Below are positions 12,351-25,294 of a stretch of DNA of 64,000 bases, piece after piece. The position numbers were made by a program, and so were the translations under genes. Source of the DNA: Juglans regia (lineage: Eukaryota; Streptophyta; Magnoliopsida; Fagales; Juglandaceae); contig NC_049903.1 of assembly GCF_001411555.2 (NCBI RefSeq), forward strand, positions 24,006,270 through 24,070,269, given 5' to 3'. The notes beneath the pieces were generated by a model that ran no database searches, had not been told where the DNA came from, and saw only the letters and a program-made list of their open reading frames with translations. Positions within the stretch are counted from its first letter, which is position 1, and every line of letters begins with the position of its first letter.

Positions 12351-14334
12351 TTTGTGTTTGACATCTAGAAGCATAAAAAATGATGGAGGTGACATAACTC
12401 TCTACGACAATACATGTCAAAGAGACAATGTTATTTCTTAATCTAAAACAAAGCCCACACGGGCAGGGGGCACGTGTAGGAGCGTGCGGTGTCTTTCTGC
12501 GGCCACATTCCTGAAACCTTTGGCAAGTACGAGCTTAGGTTTGTGTACTAAGGTCATACATATAATTTTTGTTTAATTTGAGTTTCGAAATTATTTTTAT
12601 TAATTACTTGTTATTGTTAAATGCATTTATATACTGAAGATATGTTCCAAGACTTGATGACCTATTAAATTCCTCATTAATTGAGAATGGTTCTCAATCC
12701 ATTGAAATGATTAGATATTTATATTCATTTTTTTTTCTTTTAGTTAAAATGAATGAGTTGATATTGATAATTTGTTGTGCTACATGAATGACTGGGCTAA
12801 GCAACTCAAGTTAGGATGCCTTTATGTAGACTAAACTAAGATTCATACAACATTTGAATGTGATAAGCCCAATTGAGTGTGAGTTTCGCCGTAGTATACA
12901 TTTCAAGCTATATATATTATAAATGACTATATGAGAGAGTGATTTGATGGATCATTGCTACATCTCTATGTGAGTTCTAATGGATTAATAATTTAATAAA
13001 TGATTTATTTCTATGGCCTTGAACTTAGAACTGCGTCATGACATAAAAACTTGATGTCTTAACAATTTTCAATTGGTTCTACATATTTTGGGCAGTTTTC
13101 AAACTTCTCAATAATATTGTGCATATTGCTAAGCATGGCAAAACATGCACACTAATAGTTTTTTGCCCAAGTCTAATAGGTTTCCATATCATGACAATAT
13201 TGGAGAGTATTTCCTTCCTCAAATTGTATCAAATGTGAGTCATATTTTCTTTGATCTCTTGTTCATTAAGCAAATGTTAGATTTTCCTATGCCGCAATGC
13301 CGCATGTTATAATTGGTTCCATCCAGTTTCTCTTTTAGTATGGTCAACAATTTCTTCTTAGTGGCCATTATCACTACATTCATTGTGCAAGATTTACATT
13401 AACACATTTAATTTTATTTTAAAAACCAACTAGAACATGAAATTCCTTCATACATAGTGCATATCAAAAGTTTCGCAAAAAACTAATAATTATCTCCTAC
13501 TATAAAAGTTAAAAACCACACCTGATCAATTTTGAATAAAATTTATAGAAGTCTTAAAAACTCAACTCAATTCACATATCGAAGTGAAATACATCACTTT
13601 ACATGGTCTCAATAATAAAATTACATTCTTAATATTATAATTTCAAAGAAAATCATACTACAGATTTTTGAAAAAAAATAAAATAAATAAGAATGTCATA
13701 TCATTGATATATTTATAAGCTACACTTTATCCATCCACATAATAATGAACACATACATTACATATGAGCACAACAAATTTTCAATGTCATTTCTGATCAA
13801 AAAATTGAAAAAAACTAATGAATTCAAACATCTAATCATGATGGTATGAACGATGATTCAATGGATAGAAGACCCACATTCTCATCTATTAAGAAAGGGT
13901 TTATTAGACCATCTTGGGACATATATTCAATATGTAAATGCATTTAACATTCCTAAATCAAAACTAACGAGCAAGACAATCTGGAAAGCCGGCCTTATAC
14001 CACAAGATGCATTACTACACCAAGTATTAAGCATACAAATAAAACACCAAAAGCCACATCTCATCGACTTCGATATACTAATCAATATAATCACCTAGTC
14101 CAGAAACTGGAAAATCAATATCATCCCCTAGAATATGCCATACGGGGGAGGCAGCCTCGACAAATCAAACCAAATTAACAATAAGACAATTTTTAATGTC
14201 TAAGAGTAAACAAAGTTCCGTATTAGACGTGCATATCCAAGGTTGAAAGAAAAAGATAGTGTGCCAAACACGTACTTTTCAACTGTCAAAATGCTCATGG
14301 GAAATCCACCCCTTTAACCGAAAGCTTTCAAGAA
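12351..14334. other. Spacer and probable 3' flank of the small membrane-protein gene
   Basis: No conserved coding sequence was seen. The open frame at 13853-14098 has no recognisable domain. The 3' untranslated region of the gene ending at 14335 must lie here on the minus strand. Confidence 0.4.
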
Positions 14335-17300
14335 TCATTTAGCGGAAGATGAACCTGAAGAAAGTCTTTGACTCCGTGCTTTATCAGCTCTTTCCATGTA
14401 ATCTTGATGGGACTGGTGTTTCGTTCCTACAAGAAGAAAATAATTTATTAGGTTTATCTGGCAAACAATTTCTTTATATTTTCAATTTTTAGTTTTGGGG
14501 ATCGTAAAAGCAGAATGGTAGACCAGCATGCAGGTACTACACCTAATACCTCTGTCTGTCTTAAGAGATACTTTCCCACGGTTGAGGAATTACTAATTAG
14601 TAACATGACAACAGTCCCAGAATTACTAATTACTAATTAGTGGGTTATCAATCAAAAACACGCTCTTGGGTAAAAAATAGTAACATGACAACAGTCCCAG
14701 AAATTTTCTAGAGCAGCACCAGATTAAAATCCTGCATGACCTGAACTACATGAAATATAACAGAAGATACCAACAATAAACGTCCCCAATACTTCTCAAA
14801 CCAGGATTTGCAAACAGAAATAGGTCCTAGACGTATTTCAAGCTTTAACTTTTCCATTTCAACGTAAGGTATCATTAATAAGGGCTTCAATAGTAAGAAA
14901 ATATAATTATAAAATACTAGAGAGTGAAGGTGACATATTGCAGGTTGGAGACAAGCTTCCTAGCAATTCTTGAAGTCGTAAAGGGAGATGTTAATGCATA
15001 CACAATCTCACACAGATGCATAGATTTGTGCAGCAGACCCACTAGAATCTATGTAGCCTAAGTAGAAAATCATTGTTGATGGCAGAGAATAGAAGTTGGT
15101 TTAAGGAAATCTACAGAACTACATCAAAACATTGAGAGAGGGCAATTCTTGCAGCAGTTGGAGTAGGAACCGTGGCAGCTGTGGATAATGACAAGTTGCA
15201 GCCACAGTGAAGTGAAGGCTATGCCTTTGTAGCATGGACAGAGTACCATGACTACCAGTGCAATGCATTCATGGTATCTTTATTAAGCGGCCAGCTTCTA
15301 CGGAGAAACCTATTCAATTTGTACTTAGATGACTGGTGGTATACTGATCGTGTATTACAGCTATCCATTAAACGACCAAGTTATCAACCTCTGTACAACT
15401 TGTATGGAAGGAAGATTCAGGTGTGAAAAATGAAGAATGCTCCCTTAGGCAGATGGAGAATCTGTTCCTAGGGTGTCATAGGATCAGTAGACCGATCAAA
15501 GAGTGCAGGCACATATCAAGGTGAATGGGCTCAAATCTGTTTTCAGGGCTCATGAACAACAATCAAAGATTCATAACATGCTAGTTCATTTGATTCATCG
15601 TGTGTTACTCTAGAAGAGTTTCAAAGAGCTTATAAGGACCTAAAGCAGGCTGTAATTGATGAACCTGTTTCCTATTTGTTTTTCTTTTATTATTTTTATT
15701 CTTGATAACTGAACCTGTTTTGCGTCAGCTAGGTCACAATAAGAAAGTTGAACTACACAAAGATGCATTAGACAATGTCATAAGCGGCATGCTAGTACAA
15801 CAAGGTAACCCAGCAACATATGGGACCTGAAACTTCAATGAGACAAAAGGTGTGCTCCAGGAGAGAGATTACACAAGGTAATTAGTTTAATATTACCTGT
15901 GTCTCTCTCGGCTTTGGTTGAGATTGGGTGACAGTTCAGGCGTTATCAGAGCAGTATATTGCACCATGAAGTGTCTTATGAGATATACCTAGGGGGCAAA
16001 AAGGCCACTGGCCTGTATGTTAGTCCTTTTCTCACCATAACTTCAAAATCAAAGAAGTACAAATGTTATTCCTTTTCTCACCACAAGTTTGACAATTGCA
16101 CCTACTGCCATTGATATTTTTAAGGGAAAGAAGAGGAAAAAAATGGCAAAAAACTTGCATATAGTTGAAGAAAGAGAATGGTGCCAAACTTTTCAAGAAG
16201 ATACCGTATTAGTTTGTGGTCAGAGATTCAATAAAAAAGTTTTAAAAAGCAGGATAGAAAAGATTTAGCCTACTTAAATCAAATTTAGAGTATCATGTAA
16301 CAAGACAATCAAGTGATCAAATAATTTAATAATTTTTTGATAAATAACTAATTCCATGAAATTTAACCATTGCATTTTGTACAATTTTCTTGCACTTTAC
16401 ATGATATTGGAAGTTTAATTGCATATTCCAGGATTCGAGAGGGCCAAACAGGCTTGGGAGTAAATTTACAGAACAATAATATTTGATAGTCATAAATAAT
16501 AAAAACAAAAGTGCATGGTTGAACAAATATAACCAACGGGTAATGACCAAAAAGCACAAGAATTGCTAGTATTGACTGTTTATACTAACATAAGCAGTAC
16601 ATTTTTTTATTTTTTTGGTAAGTAATAGAAGCAGTGTAATGCAATCCTAAAGTAGATTATCTTCCTCATTGAGCATAGGACCATCATCATTATTGTCAAA
16701 AGAACTATAGCCCTTATCATCTTGCTCATCAACTTCATTTAAATTAATGATCCAGACAAACAATAGTGCTTAAAACTGATCTTCTTTATATATATATATA
16801 TATATTTTAAGGAAAATAAACTACAACAGCATGCTTTTTGTGCTTTAATCTTGCAATAAAATCACTGAGACTATTCATCCGGAAGGGGTTTTTTCTCAGC
16901 CCTGTTTGGAACTGGGTTCGGAACCCGCATTGCAAAACCTGGACCTACATGGTCTAGGTCTGGGTATGAAACCTGGGTTCCGAATTTAAAATCCGGTACC
17001 TGGATTTATATAATAAAAAAAAATCAGCTTAAACTCCCCCACCCCGTGATCTATATGTCTCTTATCTTCTGAAGGCTTAGGGTTTCCGCCATCCCCCCCC
17101 CCTTCCTCTCTCCCTCCCTCCCCTAAGCCCTAGCCTTCGAGTTTCTGAGGCAATCTCTCTCTCTCTCTCTCAACCCTAGCCGCCGTGTCTCTCTATTTCA
17201 AGCTTCGGCCGCTGTCTCTCTCTCGCTGCGGTGTCTATTTCGCTGGCGACCTTTCGGTAACTCTCTCTCTCTCTCTCTCTCCCGATCTGTGAACAATGAA

Positions 17301-20300
17301 TGTAAACATGGTGATCTGTGAGTATGTGGGAAAGGATTGGTGGTGTTCATCTTTGAACAGATATTATCTTTTGCTCAATTTGCTCTTTTTTTAAAATATG
17401 GGTTTTTTTTTTTTTTTAAATCTTTTAAGGGCTTTCGCCTTTCGGAGCTAGCATTTTTTTGTAAAAGTTTTTAACTGGTAACATTTGGCTATTTGGATTG
17501 CTCTGTAATGAAACCTTCATCTTTGGTGTGTGCTAGTTTTTTTTGACCCATCAAATTCTTTGAGATGAAAATTTAGGTAGATCAATTTATCAAAAAAAAA
17601 AAAAGGGGGGGGTAGATCTGGTTATTCGGTGAACTGGGTCTCTTCTTTGTGCTAGGAACTTGTCAAATGGGATTTTTCTTGCTTTGAACTTGCAAGACAT
17701 CAGGTTTATATCCTATGCTTGTGATTCAATTCTATAATATATAATTTACATTTTAATTGCTTAAGAGATACTTATTTATCGGGTAAAAGGGTAGGTGTGG
17801 TATTTTGAGGAGAAGGAGGAGAAGGCCTGAGATTCATTTTAGGTTCAAGGAAAATATTGGGTTTTGCTCAATTTATAGAGAAAAGTTGAGAAATTATTGA
17901 GTGGGTTTTGGAATTCTCCTAAGGGGCCTGCAGGAACTGGGAAATTTGTGGACAGAGAGGAGGGGGGAATAAAGGAAAGGTTAAAGCTTAGAAAGGGCAA
18001 AGGGCCTTTGGAGGATTAGCTGGCCAATATTGGAGTGATATCAGGTACAAGGATGACAACAAAGGAAGGAAGAGTGAAAAAAAACAAAAAAGGGTTTCTG
18101 GTTTTCAAACTTTATTTTTTTATCAATAAATAGGAATTTTATTAAATATAGGTGAAGCCAAGTACTCGGGACATATACAAGAACCACACCTATGCATGAC
18201 TATCTAAAGATACAAGAAAATCATGTACATTCATGTCATTAAAGTCTATTACAATCGACCAATGGAATAATGTATTAAGAAAAAAAGTTCTAATCTTGTC
18301 CATTGTCCGTTCACGATCCTCAAAACTCCGACCATTCCTCTCCATCCATATGCACCACCATAGGCAAATCGGTATCATCTTCCACATTGCTACGATTTGA
18401 AAATTACCTCGAATGCCTTGCTAGCTGGCCAAAAAGTGAACAACCCTTCTTGGCATTACCTAAACAAGTCCCACTCTAGCAAAGATATCATTCCATAAGC
18501 TCATGGCTACATCACAATGCAATAATAGGTGATCCAAAGACTCCTCACTTTTCTAACACATATAGCACCAATCCAATACCATCAATCAGCGTTTTCTTAG
18601 ATTATCTAAGGTTAGAATCTTCCCTAGTGAAGCTGTCCAGACAAAAAAAGAAGCTTTTAGGGGGGCCTTAGTCTTCCATATGTTCTTCCATAGGAATGTT
18701 CTTGTCGAATGTGTCATGAGGGCCTTGTAGTATGACTGTACAGTAAAATTCCCCTTCTGGGATTGTGACCACATAATCTTATCTGCTCCTCCAATCACTC
18801 TACAAATATAAACAAGGTTGAAAAAATTTGTAAATGTGTAAATTTCACAGTCTTGGGCAGCTCTAATGAAAGTGATATTCCACTGAGGAGAGCTGCTAGA
18901 GTGATCCATGAACTCTGCTATGGAAGCCTCCTTTCTTCGGGCGATGTCATATAGTGTTGGGTAGACTTCTTTGAGGATTCGATCTCCACACCATAGGTCA
19001 TTCCGAAATTTAATTCTGGAACCATTCCCAACTGTAAAACGTGTGTATCGATGAAGATTGGTCCAGCCTCTTCTTATTTGTTTCCAAAGCCCCACCCCAT
19101 GTGATCCGCTCACCTCATTTGAGCACCATCCTCCCTATAGTCCACCATATATTAACTCTATAATCACCCTCCATAAAGCTCCCCTCTCTTCGTGGTATCT
19201 CCACAACCATTTACCCAATAAAACCTTTTTGAAAATCAACAAATTCCGAATTCCCAGCCCGCCTTCTCGTATAGGGATACCAACAGTAGCCCAATTCACC
19301 AAATGAAACTTGAATTCTTCATCTATTCCCCCCCCATAGGAAGTCTCTTTGCAATTTCTCTATTTGGTGAGCCACTTTGCATGGTATTGGAAATAAAGAT
19401 AAGTAAGTCGGCAAGTTGGATAGAGTACTTTTTATCAAAGTAACTCTACCACCTTTGGAAAAATACATCCTCTTCCAACTCGCCAGTTTACGCTCCATTT
19501 TTTTCAACACTTCATCCCAAATAGACAGTGATTTAAAGGATGCACCCAATGGAAGACCGAAAAACTTCATTGGCAAGGTGGAGACTTTGCATCCCAGCAT
19601 ATTGGCCAAGCTCAAAACACTTGGAACATTTCCCACTGGAACTAATTCTGACTTGGTGAAATTCACTTTCAAACCCGAAGTCACTTCAAAGCAAAGTAAA
19701 AGAGCTCGCAAGGCTTGAATATGATTCTGACTAGCCCCACAAAAGACAAGAGTATCATCTGCAAATAAGAGGTGAGTCATCTCAAGTGTGCCGAATCTTG
19801 CCTCCACTAGGACAAATCCAGATAAAAATCCACCTTCCACAAGACCTGTGATCATTTTACTAAAAACTTCCATTATGAAAACAAAGAGTAATGGAGATAG
19901 GGGATCACCTTACCTCAAACCCCTTGAACTTCCAAAGAAACCCATTGGGGTACCATTCAAACTTTATTAATGATCCAAACAAATCTTCTCTCTCTCTAAA
20001 GGCATTAGAAACTTCTAATTGACAGTGGTCATCAAGGAAAAAAAAACAGTCTCACACGCAAACCTCCACATAAAGGTACTACAGTTAATAATGTCCATGG
20101 TTTCACATATATGGACTTTTCTTTAGGTTGAATTTAAGTAAACAAATGAAAAACCATTACCAAATCATATACTACAAATAGAGTATATGATCAGCAAAAA
20201 CTAGTCAAGTACACATCACAGACTCCATTCACAACCAGCAGCAGTGAAACTAGCTTAAATCATTTTCCCTGTGAAAAATACAAAAATACACACTAACAGA

Positions 20301-20461
20301 TTCAATGACATTTATCTAAAGATTGAACTCCTTTAGATTGGTAACACAAGGTCCTGGTTTCTGACATTCTCATCTACCTTTACCCTGGACGTTCAATGAC
20401 ATTTATCTAAAAATTGAACTCCTTTAGCTTAAATACACACTAAGAACCTCCATCCTCTTTT

Positions 20462-20492
<31 letters not shown>

Positions 20493-23400
20493 GAAGAAGA
20501 TCTAAATCTAAAACCCTGATAGGTATTTGTCATGTGAAATTTGTAGGATTTATATCATTTGTTGGTAACTGCAACAATATATATATTTTATTTATAGGCA
20601 GATTGCTTGATGGGTCGAGAAAATCTTTTAAACTGAGATTGTTGTTATACCCGAACTAGGATTAACATGGTCAAGTTTTTATAAACTCTGTGGATACTTA
20701 TTTATTCTTTAGAAACCTCTTCTTTGGAATGTATGCATGGTGAATTTGGTGTTCCTTTCCATGGTTTGTGTTTTTCTCTACTGAAATACATTCTTTCTCT
20801 TCAGTTTGGGTGGCTGCAGAGAATAGACTAGGAATTCAATGTGGTGGTTTTCTTCAGTTTGGGTGGCTACAGAGAACAGACTTGAAGTTGCTATTTGGTG
20901 TGATTAATCACTGATGGAAGACCATGTTATTGATATGTAAGTCATATATTATAATTGCGTATTATGTAATGTAATGTATATAATATAAAATCATGTAATA
21001 TGTAGTAGATTGCATTGTGTACTGCATACATTTTACATGATGAATATTGGATTTTTTTTTTTTTTACATGCATTTAGTTAAAAAGGTAACTGGTTGTTTC
21101 TAGCTTTATTTATTTTTGACATAAAATTTAGTTGTTCATTTTTAATATATTTTTATTATTATAGACAATGTTCAATATAATTAGTATTATGGTTTTCAAC
21201 ATGACTTCTTGAAAAATATTTAATAAAATATAGGCTTTTATGTAAAAACAATTATGCTTTTTAACAAAATTTTTTGTTGAAAAATTGTAATGAAATATAG
21301 GCTTTTAGATTATAAATAAATAAAAATTATGCTTTTCAACATTAGTTTTTTCTTGAAAAAAATTGAAGAAAATATAGGCTTTTCTGAATAAGGAAAAAAA
21401 AAAAAAACCTAGGTACAGCCCGGAACCTGGATGCTTTAATCTAGCTTTGAGAAGGTGCGCATTGGCAAGTCCAAATTTTGGCTAGAATTTCAAGTTTTGG
21501 TTATAACATTAACCTTTGGCTAGGTGAATCAACTTTTGACTAGTCATCTTAAAGCCAAAATAATAATATAATATTATATATTTTAATAATATTTTACAAA
21601 AATTTTTTTGTTATATTTTGCAAATACACTTCATATATTAATTAATAATTTAATTATTATTAATGAAATAGAATAAGGTAAAAAATAACGGACTATTTAT
21701 CAAAATTGAAATGGATAATATAGACTTTAAAATAATTAGATAATATAATGGTTGTTGGAAACGATTAAAATATTATTTTGGTGAGTGAATAGTGTCTAGC
21801 CAAAGATGACTAGGGAGCTTAATTTACTATAGCTCATATGTTGAGCTTTAGTGGTTTGGCTAGTTCAATGTAGAGGATTTTACTCATGCCTAGCCAAAGT
21901 AAGAAGATGCATTGGCATTTGGCTAGTCCAATGTCAATGCAGACATATACATCATTTTCCATGGAACCAATTAACACTACAGCTTCTAAACAATACCCTG
22001 CCAAATCAGCATGGCTTTAAATTGAGCTCTAATACAAGGTACGTCACATGAACAAAAGATGCCTTGCATCCTAGGATACGGGTCAAACCATCTAAATTCA
22101 TCCATTGCCAACTGTGATTAACTCAAATTTGGCCAACTTAACTTCTAATTCTGATACTAGAAAGGAAAAAAAAAAGACCATATGTTCAGGATTTGTCTCA
22201 CTAAAGATTAGTGTGTCATATGCAATAAAAGGTGTGAGATAAGAAGTCCTTTGACATTCAGGTCCCCACTGAGAAACTTGACAAAGGACCTGCATGCACT
22301 AATGCTTAACTAATTCTGATGAGGGCCACCATAGAAAGTCACATTCGCTAGAACTAAAATACTCAATATGTAAATGCAATGACTTATCCAATTACACCAT
22401 TTATCCCCAAAGTCACACCTTCTCAATATGGATAGTAGAAACACCGAATGAACATCCGGCGCCCCCAATATAACTCCCCCATCCAAAAATTTATTAGTGA
22501 TAAGAGTTGAGTCTAAAAATTGCCTTCCCTTAATGAAGGCATTTTGAGACTGGGAGGTGATCTTTTGTAGCACCATCTTCAATCTATTTTGCAAGGACTT
22601 TAGTGATTATCTTGTAGACTCCAGTCACAACACATATGGGTCAAAGTCTTTGATGTCAACGACCCTTGCCTTCGTCGGAATAAGAGCTATGCAGATTGCA
22701 TTAAGGCTTTTTACAAATCTATTCTTGATGTGAAAATCATGGTAAACCTTCATCAGACTTTTCCACCACATCCCAGCAAATTTGGAAGTAAGATGTGTTT
22801 TGCTTTGTTTTTTGGTCTCAAATTGAATGCAAAAAATTGTAGCTTCAGATTATTGTGTTTTTCTCACATTTCTTGTATTAAAGTTTTTATCTGGTTCTCT
22901 TACTTTGATTGCATGAGTTGCAAGTCGATACATACCTCCTATAAGATATATCAACAGCCTATCATATCACATTCTATCTAAATATTGGGCTCAGCATGCT
23001 ATTAATGGCATTTAGTTCAATTAAGATCATTTACACAATCCTGAGATAACGCCATTGATAGCTAACTTGGATGGATGTTATAGATCTCAATAAAAATCAT
23101 ATCATAATTGCATCTTATAAATGACGCTAGAGATACGAGTCGATTCTCAACGTGCTGTACAATAAAGTAGATTATAAAGAGACTTCGCTAGTATCAATCA
23201 TATAAATATATCTTTCTGAACATCTACGAGATAGATATCACAATTACCCGTAAGGTACAGCCTACAAACCCTTCTTAAACCCTATGACAAATGGATTTTA
23301 GTTTATATTTTACTTACAGAAGCAGCGAAATTATGAATTCGAACAAGTCCCGTCTGAAAAATAATTTTTTTTCTCGCCAACAATTGACATTTTTTCCCAA

Positions 23401-23632
23401 TTAAATGCTGATGTAATAAATTATATAGTAAAAGACATAGTAAATTATATAGTAAAAGACATACGGACGAACCTCGACTCATAAGGAACCAAGGGACGCC
23501 GAAGATGGCGGTGATGATGGCGATGCCAGCCGCGACGTGCTTCTTGTCACCACTGTAGAGGTAGTGCTCCACTCTCGACCTGAAACGGCCTCCACTAAAT
23601 CCTCCTCCATTGCTTTTTGCGTCGCTGCTCAT
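14335..23632 (-). CDS. Small single-span membrane protein, two exons, conserved in plants
   Basis: Coding exons on the minus strand are 23632-23473 (160 nt) and 14426-14335 (92 nt), giving 83 residues. The join is phase 1 (CGA G|GA ACG), with donor GT at 23472-23471 and acceptor AG at 14428-14427 behind a T-rich tract. The N-terminus is Ser/Gly-rich ([15 protein letters not shown]), followed by '[18 protein letters not shown]'. One hydrophobic segment lies at about residues 33-51, and a charged tail follows ('[18 protein letters not shown]'). I recognise the pattern of a small conserved plant protein (tail of type [17 protein letters not shown]) but know no assigned function or name. The 9.0 kb intron holds two LINE copies and other repeats. 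The second exon was found by matching the expected tail, so an extra small exon cannot be fully excluded. Confidence 0.8.
14429..15589. other. Intron sequence, nothing firm
   Basis: There is a local repeat, 'agtaacatgacaacagtccc', at about 14599 and 14679. No domain was found. Confidence 0.4.
15590..15880 (+). pseudogene. Ty3/Gypsy reverse transcriptase/RNase H fragment
   Basis: The frame reads '[17 protein letters not shown]', then after a 39-bp insertion '[18 protein letters not shown]' and '[16 protein letters not shown]'. This is the 'LK..I...PVL.....F.LHTDAS..AIG.VL.Q' stretch at the RT-RNase H junction of Gypsy elements. The usual D of the active DAS motif is present as DAL. Stops follow. 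The upstream 500 bp may be earlier Gypsy sequence but is too decayed to assign. Confidence 0.6.
15671..15709 (-). mobile_element. 39-bp insertion resembling a bare retroelement tail
   Basis: It is bounded by an 11-bp direct repeat, tgaacctgttt, at 15660-15670 and 15710-15720. Removing one repeat and the insert restores the Gypsy reading frame. On the minus strand the insert begins 'gttatcaagaataaaaat', like the LINE tails found elsewhere in the window. Confidence 0.55.
16599..16628 (-). mobile_element. Possible 30-bp LINE-tail insertion
   Basis: The minus strand reads 'ctattacttaccaaaaaaa', matching the LINE tail type. The flanks share aagcagt (16592-16598 and 16629-16635). The short duplication makes this weaker than the other cases. 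Confidence 0.35.
16870..21440. other. Repeat-like segment with 5'UTR-like CT-rich part, split by a LINE
   Basis: The left part (16895-17020) holds repeated 'ggaactgggttcggaaccc' and 'acctgg' motifs, and the right edge (21410-21435) has 'acagcccggaacctggatg'. These may be related ends of one decayed transposon. Between them, 17080-17290 is a pyrimidine-rich stretch with 'ccctagccgccg' and (CT)n, like a plant 5' leader. A 34-bp motif beginning cttcagtttgggtggct occurs twice, near 20799 and 20848. No protein domain was found outside the LINE. Confidence 0.35.
18117..19955 (-). mobile_element. 5'-truncated LINE with 13-bp target duplication
   Basis: The minus-strand frames encode reverse transcriptase ('[19 protein letters not shown]' with an intact FADD, then '[17 protein letters not shown]', 'LPLGASFKS', '[17 protein letters not shown]'), then '[19 protein letters not shown]' and a zf-RVT region ('[21 protein letters not shown]', '[13 protein letters not shown]'). 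The A-rich tail lies at 18115-18122. The 13-bp ttcaaactttatt flanks the copy at 18104-18116 and 19956-19968. The insert starts within the RT domain, so it is 5' truncated. Only a few stops and frameshifts break it, so it is younger than the LINE at 1577-8107. Confidence 0.85.
22098..22790 (-). pseudogene. LINE reverse transcriptase fragment with internal deletion
   Basis: The minus strand reads '[16 protein letters not shown]', '[19 protein letters not shown]', '[10 protein letters not shown]' and '[15 protein letters not shown]', then near 22240 '[16 protein letters not shown]' and '[14 protein letters not shown]'. These are RT finger/palm motifs. The segment with the first catalytic Asp is missing, and the FADD box has become IAYD. 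It is inactive. It resembles the LINE at 18117-19955 (same 'ELVPVGN'-type strand). Confidence 0.7.
22800..23470. other. Intron sequence next to exon 1 of the small gene
   Basis: No element or domain is recognised. A short tandem 'tatatagtaaaagacata' occurs at 23422 and 23444. Confidence 0.4.
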
Positions 23633-24125
23633 CTTTTTTGTCGCAATTTCTAGCTAGGAAACGAGCCTAGCCGCGCCCTCGATTTATTTAGATTTACGTA
23701 CTCTTCGGTTGAGTCGGCGAATTGAAGTCCTGTATTGTTTGGCTGTTCACTGAATCATATCCCAACCGAAGGTAAATAATAATTTATTTTAGTTGTTAAT
23801 TGTTATCTTCAGCAAATAAAATAAAATAAAAAGTAATGTCATTTTGTCTTTTTAATTATTATCTTCTCATCAACATTTAACGTTATATTAAATAATTAAC
23901 AAAATATCTTTTATTTTTTTTTTTGTTTTTATCAATCATTTAATACGCAGAAAAAAATATGAGAAGATAATTTTTAAAAATTTAATAAATAGCATTTTTT
24001 TATAAAATAATTAAACTATTTTATTTAATAATAATGATATCTTAATCTATTATATTACAAAATTGCTTATAAGTCTATGAATAGTTATTTGTGAATGATG
24101 GCTACATTACATTTTTATCCTTGAG
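23633..24125. promoter_or_regulatory. Presumed upstream region of the small membrane-protein gene
   Basis: This is the minus-strand upstream flank of the ATG at 23632. It is AT-rich beyond 23780. No specific element can be defended. Confidence 0.3.
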
Positions 24126-24149
24126 GTTTATGATGGGTTAGATTGTTTT

Positions 24150-24760
24150 AAAAAGCTACCACTCGCCTTGGGTGGGCAGACAACTACCCCATCCGCTCCC
24201 CACGCCCACTTGGGCAAGGGACACTTGCCAACCCTGCTCCCTGGCACCATCTTGCATAGGGGGTACCCCATTCGGTCATCGGGTGGGTAGAATGCCTTTT
24301 TGGGATTCATTAAACAAAAATCAAATATGCCGTGGTCGATAGGTCTGCACAGAGACCCACGAGCGCAATTGGCCATGGATTTGCGTAGAGACCCACGGTT
24401 GCAATTGGCTGTTGGATCCAATACGAAAACGACCCATGACCCAAGACCATGGCTTGGTTGTGGGTGTGGAGATTCCAGAGAAGAAAAGGATTAGTTGGAG
24501 GACAAAAAGAAGAAAAAAATAAAAGGAGGAGGAGGAGAAAGAAGACGAGAGAGGTGCCAATGTGAGAGGAAGGAGAGAGGCGCCAGTGTGAAGAAAAATT
24601 ATGGTCTTTAGGTTTATATAGATTTTTTTTCTAAAACATACATATATTATATTGCCGATCAGGTTACCTATCCATCACCTAGCGAGATGGGCAGATTGGG
24701 CAGGCGAGCTGGGTTGCAAAATGGGCTTGTCTACATGAAATGGGGTGGGTTTGCATGACA
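24150..24760. mobile_element. Possible non-autonomous hAT-like repeat
   Basis: Both edges have GC-rich 'gggtgggcag'/'gatgggcagattgggcagg' motifs, like the ends of the hAT transposon near 62620-62790, and the purine-rich interior (24480-24600) resembles that element's 62480-62560. A 39-bp direct repeat around 'agagacccacg' lies at 24351 and 24390. Ends and duplication were not resolved. Confidence 0.35.
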
Positions 24761-24839
24761 TATGTGTTTGACAAATGCTTGCCTTGAAGCTAACACTATT
24801 GCTCTTCAAGATATTGCTCTTAAGGGTGCTCGACCCGAG

Positions 24840-25290
24840 TTATGAGCCATCTTCACTTGCTTGGTGCATGATAGTGTTGCTCATCCCTAGGTGAGCACAC
24901 TATGGTTGTTTTCAATGCCTGCGTTTATGCTTGCCTCGAGCATGAATTTCTTCTATCTTGAGTTATTTTATTGCTTTGCTCAGTTTTCACGAACAGTGTT
25001 AGGGTTGAGTTTTAGTACTTGCCCGCGATATTTCTGCTATGCTCATTCTATTGAGCGAGCTTTATAGCCTACCCGTGAGGGTACTTTGTTGCTCAGGACA
25101 AACTTCATTGTTTGCTCGTGATGGGATCCTTAGAGTGCCCACCATGTTGATTGTTCGTGAACGTAGGCCCTTATTCTTGCAGTTATGCTCTCCTCGGTCC
25201 TGAATTTCTTCTCTCCTAGGTTGCGAGCACTTGTTGCTTGCTTGATGTGAAATATTGTTGCTCGCCTAGTGCGAGCACTCTATGTACAAT
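24840..25290. repeat. Divergent internal repeats ('tgctcgcc...gcgagcac')
   Basis: Related stretches recur: 'gcttggtgcatgatagtgtt' near 24861 and 'gcttgatgtgaaatattgtt' near 25237, and 'gaatttcttctatctt' near 24948 and 'gaatttcttctctcct' near 25203. These look like decayed tandem units of unknown origin. Confidence 0.4.
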
Positions 25291-25294
25291 AATT

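Noticed and set aside
13853..14098. 81-codon plus-strand ORF downstream of the small gene
   Set aside because: No domain, and it is antisense to the likely 3' untranslated region.
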